Assembly: GCA_016213125.1 (NCBI GenBank)
Contig: JACRBR010000230.1
Span: 1 to 6,145, forward strand
Direction: 5' to 3'
DNA length: 6,145 bases
Source: Chloroflexota bacterium
GTDB taxonomy: Bacteria > Chloroflexota > Dehalococcoidia > DSTF01 > JACRBR01
Below are positions 1 to 4,592 of this stretch, piece after piece. Below the pieces are notes generated by a model. It saw only the letters and a program-made list of their open reading frames with translations. It was not told where the DNA came from and ran no database searches. A program made the position numbers and the translations under genes. Each line of letters begins with the position of its first letter. Position 1 is the stretch's first letter.

Positions 1-1
1 G

Positions 2-286
2 CAGGGGTGCTCGTGCAAGGCGGGGTGCCCGGGCTGCGTGGGGCCGTCGATCGGCGAGCACGACACGAACAAGCGCGCGGCGGGGCTGCTGCTGCGGCGG
101 CTGGTGGATCTCGAAGATGGACTGCGGGCGACCGACGATGCACAGCCGGGGACGGCTGTGCCACACACGGCAGTGGCACACGGGGCTGAGGATGCACAGC
201 CGGAGGCTTGGGCCGAGCAGGGGAGCCCGGTCGGCGATGCACAGCCGGGGACGGCTGTGCCACACAAGCTGTCGGCGGCCGGCTGA
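2..286 (+). CDS. mrfA: MrfA-type DEAD/DEAH helicase, C-terminal fragment (5' end outside window)
   Basis: Only the last 94 codons are present. The fragment opens with a compact cysteine cluster, C-x-C-x3-C-x2-C (cysteine codons at 8, 14, 26 and 35), followed by VGPSIGEHDTNKRAA and a leucine-rich helix. This is the end of the zinc-binding domain (DUF1998/MZB) found at the C-terminus of MrfA/YprA-like superfamily 2 helicases. In Bacillus subtilis, MrfA acts with MrfB in a mitomycin C repair pathway independent of UvrABC. The helicase fold should end near codon 45 (about base 136). The remaining roughly 49 residues are encoded largely by palindromic repeats and read DAQPGTAVPH twice and DAQPEAW once. 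The stop TGA (284-286) lies five bases before the proposed mrfB start, so the two genes are probably co-transcribed. The family call rests on the cysteine motif plus the MrfB neighbour. The helicase motifs themselves are outside the window. Confidence 0.82.
   Translation, partial: QGCSCKAGCPGCVGPSIGEHDTNKRAAGLLLRRLVDLEDGLRATDDAQPGTAVPHTAVAHGAEDAQPEAWAEQGSPVGDAQPGTAVPHKLSAAG
136..167 (+). repeat. REP-like palindromic repeat, copy 1, inside mrfA
   Basis: This 32-base unit recurs identically at 235-266. Its core is a perfect 9-bp inverted repeat, arms GCACAGCCG (140-148) and CGGCTGTGC (153-161), around the tetraloop GGGA, followed by CACACA. The right flank offers a competing pairing, TGTGCCAC (157-164) with GTGGCACA (173-180). 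The unit has no stop codon in any of the six frames and is translated here as DAQPGTAVPH. The size and shape resemble REP-type or other non-autonomous palindromic elements. No mobilising transposase is present in the window. Confidence 0.8.
191..203 (+). repeat. Half copy of the palindromic repeat (left arm only)
   Basis: GATGCACAGCCGG matches the first 13 bases of the two full copies counted from their GATG. The sequence then diverges and the right arm is missing. It starts 54 bases after copy 1 and 45 bases before copy 2, both multiples of three, so it is again read as DAQP. It is probably a decayed copy or the product of partial duplication. Confidence 0.6.
235..266 (+). repeat. REP-like palindromic repeat, copy 2, inside mrfA
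   Basis: Identical over 32 bases to the unit at 136-167 and offset by exactly 99 bases (33 codons), so both are read in the same frame. The hairpin arms are 239-247 and 252-260, with loop GGGA. It ends 18 bases before the mrfA stop codon. In the mRNA a GC-rich 9-bp stem so close to the stop could affect mRNA stability or coupling to mrfB, but there is no T-tract, so it is not an intrinsic terminator. Confidence 0.8.
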
Positions 287-291
287 CGATC

Positions 292-1800
292 GTGGTGGCT
301 ACACCGACGCTCGATCGGCTTCGTCATGCGATCAAGGCGCACCTCGCTGCACAGCCGGGGGCGCGGGCGAGGGCGCCCGCGCTCCATACAGGGCAGGGGG
401 AGCTGCCGCCGATCGAGCAGATCCTTCGTGGAGAGTGGCACGAGACCGCGTATGGGCCGGTCTTCGTCCGCGACGATTGGTTCGCGCTCGACCACGCGCA
501 TGGGGCGCACGCGCTGGGCTCGGCGCTGGCGGCCGATCCGGCGGCGCTGGCGCACCTGCTGCGGGCAGAGACGGCGCCGCACCCGGAACGCTATGCCTTC
601 TTCGACATCGAGACGACGGGGCTGTCCGGAGGGACGGGCACGTACGTCGTGCTCGCCGGGCTGGGCACCTTCGAGCGCCCACTGGCCGGAGAGCCGCCGG
701 CGTTCCGGCTGCGGCAGTACTTCCTCGCCGGGCTCCAGCACGAGCGGGCGATGCTGGCGATGCTCGCCGAGGATCTCGCGCGGTTCGAGGCGGTAGTGAC
801 GTACAACGGCCGCGCGTTCGACGTGCCGGTGATGGAGTCGCGGCTGACGCTTGCGCGGCTGGCCTCGCCGTACCGGGGGATGGCGCACTTCGACCTTCTG
901 CACCCTGTGCGGCGGCTGTACGCGCACCGCATGCCGGGCTGCCGCCTGGCGGAGGCGGAACGGCGGTTGCTGCGCATCGACCGGCCGGACGACGTGCCGG
1001 GGTCGTTGATCCCGGCACTGTACCGGGATTACCTGATGGCCGGCCGCGCAGGCCCCCTGCGCGGCGTGTTCCGGCACAACGCCGAGGACGTGCTCTCGCT
1101 GGTGGGCGTGTTGTCGTCGCTGGCGGGCCTGCTCTCGCGCGACGACCACGATCCGGACGACGCGATCGCGGTCGCGCGATGGTGGGAGCGCGCGGGCGAG
1201 TCGCAGCGGGCGATGCGGCTATACGGGGCGGCGCTGCCGTGGCTGGAGGGGGGCGACGACTGGGCGTGGGCGGCATCGCGGCATGCGGGGCTGTGCAAGC
1301 GGCACGGGCCGCGTGCCGAGGCGGTCGAGATCTGGCGCCGGCTGTGGGCGTCTGGCGATCGGGCGGCGGGGCTGGAGCTGGCGAAGTACCTGGAGCATCG
1401 GGCGAAGGAGTTGGAGGAGGCGGCCGGCGTGGTCGAGCTGCTGCTCCGGGGCGCGAGGGCGACTGAGACCGTGGATCTATCACGTAGACTGGCGCGTATC
1501 CTGCGACGATTGGAGCGGCGAGCTGGACGCACACGTGGACGACGATTCGCGATCACGCCGGGCAGCGCCCGGACCGGCGATCGCCGAGCCAGACGCAACG
1601 CAGCGGGCGGCGAGCGAGACGCGGGGACCGCTGGTACCCCTGATGGATGTGTTGCGGAGGCACGCCGCGGGCAACGCGTTTGCGCTGATGCTGGCGGCGA
1701 TGCTGGTAATGCCGCGGTGGTGGCTCCTGCTGACCTCGCCGGACGATGGCGTGCGCGTGCAGGTGAACGCGTGGGGCGCGAGCGGCATCGGGCTGGATGA
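292..1800 (+). CDS. mrfB: MrfB-type DEDD exonuclease (RNase H-like fold, TPR-like C-terminus)
   Basis: This is a metal-dependent 3'-5' exonuclease of the DnaQ superfamily and the partner of MrfA in mitomycin C damage repair in Bacillus subtilis. Counting from GTG at 292, residues 41-70 (IEQILRGEW, then YGPVF) form the family's N-terminal segment. The catalytic acidic residues are visible: D105 and E107 in FFDIETTGLSGGTGTY, D177 in TYNGRAFDVPV, and D266 in FRHNAEDVLSL, with H262 nearby. Residues of about 290-390 are helical and TPR-like. GTG at 292 or 295 is the likely start, because no ATG is available before the conserved region. No strong ribosome binding site is seen, and the gene sits five bases after mrfA, suggesting translational coupling. 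The recognisable protein ends at about residue 410 (base about 1521, helix DLSRRLARILRRLERR), close to the usual family length of about 410. The frame nevertheless stays open to TGA at 1798-1800, adding some 90 arginine-rich, unconvincing residues that overlap the next gene. The true 3' end is therefore uncertain. Confidence 0.88.
   Translation: MVATPTLDRLRHAIKAHLAAQPGARARAPALHTGQGELPPIEQILRGEWHETAYGPVFVRDDWFALDHAHGAHALGSALAADPAALAHLLRAETAPHPERYAFFDIETTGLSGGTGTYVVLAGLGTFERPLAGEPPAFRLRQYFLAGLQHERAMLAMLAEDLARFEAVVTYNGRAFDVPVMESRLTLARLASPYRGMAHFDLLHPVRRLYAHRMPGCRLAEAERRLLRIDRPDDVPGSLIPALYRDYLMAGRAGPLRGVFRHNAEDVLSLVGVLSSLAGLLSRDDHDPDDAIAVARWWERAGESQRAMRLYGAALPWLEGGDDWAWAASRHAGLCKRHGPRAEAVEIWRRLWASGDRAAGLELAKYLEHRAKELEEAAGVVELLLRGARATETVDLSRRLARILRRLERRAGRTRGRRFAITPGSARTGDRRARRNAAGGERDAGTAGTPDGCVAEARRGQRVCADAGGDAGNAAVVAPADLAGRWRARAGERVGRERHRAG
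349..382 (+). repeat. Related palindromic element inside the mrfB 5' end
   Basis: The element opens with GCACAGCCGGGG (349-360), the same left arm as the repeats in mrfA. A different perfect 9-bp inverted repeat follows directly, GCGCGGGCG (361-369) and CGCCCGCGC (374-382), with tetraloop AGGG. The architecture (9-bp stem, 4-base purine loop) is the same as that of the 136-167 unit. It is translated as AAQPGARARAPAL, a segment that falls between the first predicted helix and the conserved start of the MrfB family and looks inserted. Confidence 0.55.
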
Positions 1801-3493
1801 GGCGCTCTATGGGGCGCTGGAGCGGGACGCCTACGACGGCGAGATCCCCATCCGCGATCCGTTCCTGGTCGATGCCAGGGGCGCTCCGCAGACGGGGTCG
1901 TTCTGGAACATCGCGATCGGCGGGCTGGCCCGCGTCGTCGGCGGTACCGCGGAGGCGCTCGCTGTCGCAACGGCGGTGGCTGCGGTGGCGGCGTTCCTGC
2001 TGTACTACGCGCTGGCCTGGCGGCTGACGGGCTCCCGGCTCATGGCAATGAGCGCGATGGGGCTGTCGCTGGCGCTGTTGCACGTGGTCCACCGGAGCCC
2101 GGGGTTCCTGGCGCTGCGCCACTGGTCGGTGCTGGAGCCGCTGCTGAAGCTGGACGCGCAGCACGAAGTCCACATCTGGACGCGCTACCTGGCACCGGCG
2201 ATGCCTCTGCCGCTGTTCTTCGGCATGGTCCTGGCGCTGCCGGCGGCGGTGCTGGGGGGACGGCGGGTGCCGGTTGCGGTCGCGGGGCTGCTGCTTGCGG
2301 TGCTCGTCTACACGTACCTCTTCTACTGGCTGTCGCTGGTCCTGGCGCTGAGCGCGTGGGCGGTGTGGCTGGCGCGGTCAGGCGATCGGACGGCGGCGCT
2401 GCGTCTCGTTGCGGTGCTTGCGATCGGCCTCGCGCTGGCGTCGCCGGAGCTGGCGTTGCTTGCGCACAACGGGCAGACCCTGCCGGACGACGTGCAGGCG
2501 CGGGTGGGGGCGTACGGCGGGTTCGGCCTGCATACGGACTGGATCCGGGCGATCCTGCAGCGGGTGGTGCTGGGCGTGCCGTTCGCGTGGCTGGCGCTGA
2601 AGGGGCCGCGCATCAACCGCCTCTATGTGGCGCTCTACGCGGCTCCGCTGGTGCCCGCATCGACGACGGACTGGCTGCCGCAGACGGACCACTTCCTGTT
2701 CCAGGCATGGCCGGTGTTCTCCATCCCGCTGTTTATCGCCGGGAGCGTGGAGGGGACCAAGCGCCTGGGGGATGGCCCGCGGCGAGCGGCGGCCGGGGCC
2801 GTCGTGGTGGCGGGAGTGCTGGGGTTCGCGCACTTCGGCGCCGTGCAGGTGCGAGGACTGCAGGCCATCGACGCCACCTACGCCATGCCGGAAGACGAGC
2901 AGGCGGCCTTCGCGTGGATCGAGGAGAACCTCTCGCCGGACGATACCGTCGTGACGCCGAGCTGGATCACGAACCAGCTCCTGGCGGCGATGACGCCGGC
3001 TTCGACCTACCTGGCGGACGGCTTCGTCACCCGGGTCTCCAACGAGGAGCTGGCCGACCGGTATCTGAGGGTCTCGGCGGCGTACGGCATAGACGAGGAG
3101 ACGGCGTTCTACCGCATCGACCCCGTCCGCGACGTGCCCACCTCCGACAAGAGCATTCCGGACGCGGAGCTGGAGCGGTATTTCGACTCTTCGATGGCGT
3201 ACTACCTGTTCAACGAGGGGATTCGACGCCCGCGCGATCTCACCGACCGGACGCCCGCGTGGCGGGAGAAGTTCCGTTCGTTCAAGTCGGACAGCGGAGT
3301 GCTGGGTGGGCACGACGGGGATTACCTCTTCTGTGGCCACCGGGAGCGGTTCTGGGAAGACGGCACGCCGTCCGCGGGGACGTGGGTGGAGGAAGCGTTC
3401 AAGCGAGGCGATGCGGTGGTGTACCGGATCGTCGCTGAGGGCACGGTCGGGGCGCGGGAGTTCGACGGGTGCGGCACCGGGACCGTCAATTAA
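1535..3493 (+). CDS. Polytopic membrane protein, GT-C glycosyltransferase-like (family unassigned)
   Basis: This is a 652-residue integral membrane protein when read from GTG 1535. ATG 1643 (residue 37, MDVLRRHAAGNAFALML) is an equally good start giving 616 residues, and neither has a clear ribosome binding site. Hydrophobic segments lie at roughly 47-67, 139-163, 168-184, 218-240, 244-281 (two), 288-308, 345-376 (one or two), 386-404 and 418-436. The loop after the first segment carries acidic residues (SPDDGVRV, GLDEALYGALERDAYDGE) and then RDPF and PQTGSFW, the layout typical of the first extracytoplasmic loop of GT-C enzymes, which use lipid-linked sugar donors. A soluble domain of about 210 residues follows (440-652), including AFAWIEENLSPDDTVVTPSW and many aromatic and acidic residues, probably extracytoplasmic. 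The exopolysaccharide genes downstream support a role in surface-glycan assembly. I do not recognise a named family, and a flippase or polymerase-like role is possible. Confidence 0.72.
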   Translation: MDDDSRSRRAAPGPAIAEPDATQRAASETRGPLVPLMDVLRRHAAGNAFALMLAAMLVMPRWWLLLTSPDDGVRVQVNAWGASGIGLDEALYGALERDAYDGEIPIRDPFLVDARGAPQTGSFWNIAIGGLARVVGGTAEALAVATAVAAVAAFLLYYALAWRLTGSRLMAMSAMGLSLALLHVVHRSPGFLALRHWSVLEPLLKLDAQHEVHIWTRYLAPAMPLPLFFGMVLALPAAVLGGRRVPVAVAGLLLAVLVYTYLFYWLSLVLALSAWAVWLARSGDRTAALRLVAVLAIGLALASPELALLAHNGQTLPDDVQARVGAYGGFGLHTDWIRAILQRVVLGVPFAWLALKGPRINRLYVALYAAPLVPASTTDWLPQTDHFLFQAWPVFSIPLFIAGSVEGTKRLGDGPRRAAAGAVVVAGVLGFAHFGAVQVRGLQAIDATYAMPEDEQAAFAWIEENLSPDDTVVTPSWITNQLLAAMTPASTYLADGFVTRVSNEELADRYLRVSAAYGIDEETAFYRIDPVRDVPTSDKSIPDAELERYFDSSMAYYLFNEGIRRPRDLTDRTPAWREKFRSFKSDSGVLGGHDGDYLFCGHRERFWEDGTPSAGTWVEEAFKRGDAVVYRIVAEGTVGAREFDGCGTGTVN

Positions 3494-3663
3494 CAGCACC
3501 TTTAACGCAGCGGTTACACGGGGGCTTTTGCGGAGCGGTAGGCTGCGAACGGTCGGTAACGCGGGCCACGTGCGGTGCGTTGTAGGGTGTGACAAGGAAC
3601 ATGCCTTTCGATGCGGATGCGCGGGAAATTGCGAATTTGACAGACCGAACCGCACGTCAGTTC

Positions 3664-3692
3664 TTGATCGGTGCACCGTCTACTGTTATGTT
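3664..3692 (+). promoter_or_regulatory. Candidate sigma-70-type promoter upstream of the sugar transferase
   Basis: TTGATC (3664-3669) is separated by 17 bases from TATGTT (3687-3692), and the latter is preceded by TGT, giving an extended -10 (TGn). Each hexamer matches its consensus at four of six positions. It lies in the only AT-richer stretch before the sugar transferase. A perfect TTGACA also occurs at 3637-3642 but has no acceptable -10 at normal spacing. Confidence 0.42.
3669..3678. promoter_or_regulatory. Perfect 10-bp palindrome in the promoter spacer, possible operator
   Basis: CGGTGCACCG is its own reverse complement and lies between the candidate -35 and -10 hexamers, where a bound repressor would block RNA polymerase. 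The assignment is positional only. A second copy is not seen elsewhere in the gap. Confidence 0.25.
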
Positions 3693-3793
3693 CGTGATGC
3701 AGTTTCCGAACCCGTTTGAAGCGCAACACGAACTGTGGCGCGATAGCCTGTCCTGGTTTGTCTAGTAGTTCTTTCTGTCTTAATTGGGAGCAC

Positions 3794-4492
3794 ATGCGAA
3801 CTATGGTGACCAGGGACGCCGAAATCGAGTTTGTCTCGACAAGGGTCGGAACGCAGCCGGTCGAGTACCACGAACTCGGCGGATTCTCCTACAGCGTCAA
3901 AGGCGTCTTCGACCGGCTGGTCGCCGCGGCGGCCCTGGTGCTGCTGGCGATACCGATGGCGCTGATCGTCCTTGCGATCAAGCTGACGTCGCCCGGACCG
4001 GCATTCATCAAGCAGGAGCGCGTGGGCCGGTTTGGCCGGCCGTTCTACTTCTACAAGTTCCGGTCGATGCGGGTCGATGCGGAAGTCCTTCGCGAGACGC
4101 TGGAGGATCACAACGACCACGACCTGGACGTGCCGCTGATCTTCAAGATGCGGAACGATCCGCGTGTTACGAGGATCGGCTCGTTCTTGCGGCGAAGCAG
4201 TCTGGACGAACTGCCGAACCTGTTCAACGTCCTGCGAGGCGAGATGAGCATCGTGGGACCCCGCCCTCCGCTTCCGCGGGAGGTGTCGCACTACACGGCA
4301 TATCACATGCAGCGGCTCTCCACGGTGCCCGGGATGACGGGCCTGTGGCAGGTCGGCGGGCGATGCGAACTGGCCTTCGACCAGATGGTGGAGCTGGACC
4401 TGGAATACATCCGCAACTGGTCGCTGTTGGGGGACCTCGGCATCATCCTGAGGACGCCGCTCGTCGTGCTGGGTGGAAAGGGCGCCTGGTAG
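3794..4492 (+). CDS. Exopolysaccharide sugar transferase (polyprenyl-phosphate glycosyl-1-phosphate transferase)
   Basis: The enzyme transfers a sugar-1-phosphate from a nucleotide sugar to undecaprenyl phosphate at the inner membrane face, the first step of repeat-unit assembly. The 232-residue protein matches the monotopic bacterial sugar transferase family (PF02397). It has KGVFDR at 36-41, then a single hydrophobic helix at 42-63 broken by P54 as in re-entrant membrane helices. SPGPAFIKQERVGRFGRPF and YKFRSM follow at 66-92, then the catalytic Asp-Glu pair D138-E139 in SSLDELPNLFNVLRGEMSIVGPRPP, GMTGLWQVGGR at 180-190, and LDLEYIRNWSLLGDL near the end. It lacks the four-helix N-terminal domain of WbaP/WcaJ and so is of the short PglC-like type. 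The start is taken as ATG 3794, with GGGAG at 3786-3790 three bases upstream. ATG 3803 (residue 4) is an alternative with 12-base spacing. The sugar specificity cannot be read from sequence. It heads the wzz-containing stretch downstream. Confidence 0.93.
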   Translation: MRTMVTRDAEIEFVSTRVGTQPVEYHELGGFSYSVKGVFDRLVAAAALVLLAIPMALIVLAIKLTSPGPAFIKQERVGRFGRPFYFYKFRSMRVDAEVLRETLEDHNDHDLDVPLIFKMRNDPRVTRIGSFLRRSSLDELPNLFNVLRGEMSIVGPRPPLPREVSHYTAYHMQRLSTVPGMTGLWQVGGRCELAFDQMVELDLEYIRNWSLLGDLGIILRTPLVVLGGKGAW

Positions 4493-4501
4493 GGCTTTCC
4501 A

Positions 4502-4523
4502 TCCCGGACTTGACATGCCGGGA
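4502..4523. repeat. Short inverted repeat spanning a TTGACA motif
   Basis: TCCCGG (4502-4507) and CCGGGA (4518-4523) form a 6-bp inverted repeat whose 10-base loop contains TTGACA (4510-4515). There is no following T-tract, so it is not a standard terminator for the sugar transferase. It may be an operator overlapping a -35 box, or chance in GC-rich DNA. ATCCCGG appears again at 4558-4564. Confidence 0.3.
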
Positions 4524-4543
4524 CCTGCCGCGCGTTGTATATC
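4510..4543 (+). promoter_or_regulatory. Possible promoter before the Wzz/BY-kinase-like gene
   Basis: A consensus TTGACA (4510-4515) is followed by an isolated AT-rich island, TTGTATAT (4535-4542). Spacing is imperfect: TTGTAT sits at 19 bases and TATATC at 22. The start codon is 50 bases further on. Either a suboptimal promoter or a coincidence, and read-through from the sugar transferase is also possible because no terminator separates the genes. Confidence 0.33.
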
Positions 4544-4592
4544 CTGACCCGGTGGAGCATCCCGGCGCATTGTCTCTTGACGGGCGGGAACC

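Larger units (their letters stand above)
3494..3793. other. Intergenic region of lower GC, probable regulatory region
   Basis: These 300 bases lie between the membrane-protein stop and the sugar transferase start and are visibly less GC-rich than the genes on either side. No frame shows a convincing protein. A reverse-strand open frame covers most of it but looks like chance. No intrinsic terminator follows the stop at 3493. The region holds a candidate promoter (3664-3692), a palindrome within it, and a weak 9-bp inverted repeat (ACGTGCGGT at 3568-3576 and ACCGCACGT at 3649-3657). The transcript leader from the candidate promoter would be about 95 bases. Confidence 0.6.

Noticed and set aside
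136..266. Repeated units at 136 and 235 as a CRISPR array
   Set aside because: There are only two full copies and one half copy, with unequal spacing, all in frame inside a protein-coding region. The repeat is a near-complete hairpin and no cas genes are present.
332..1534. 400-codon open frame on the reverse strand opposite mrfB
   Set aside because: It is rich in Pro, Ala and Arg with no recognisable domain, and the + strand frame has clear exonuclease motifs. Long antisense frames are expected in GC-rich genes.
3494..3540. Terminator after the membrane-protein gene
   Set aside because: Only a 4-bp stem (TAAC and GTTA) is found, with no GC-rich hairpin followed by a T-tract.
3568..3657. 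9-bp inverted repeat ACGTGCGGT / ACCGCACGT with a 72-base separation
   Set aside because: A match of this length is fairly likely by chance in a 300-base gap, and no extended pairing or known site supports it.
2378..3676. 432-codon open frame on the reverse strand opposite the membrane-protein gene
   Set aside because: Its composition is dominated by Arg, Pro and His, with no domain or hydrophobic pattern. It mirrors the codon bias of the + strand gene.
3716..3793. Upstream ATG at 3716 as the sugar transferase start
   Set aside because: The added residues (KRNTNCGAIACPGLSSSS and so on) do not resemble the family, the stretch has the low GC of the gap, and GGGAG lies just before ATG 3794.
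3514..3795. 93-codon reverse-strand frame in the intergenic gap
   Set aside because: It has no recognisable motif, no ribosome binding site that stands out, and covers the candidate promoter. It is best explained by chance.
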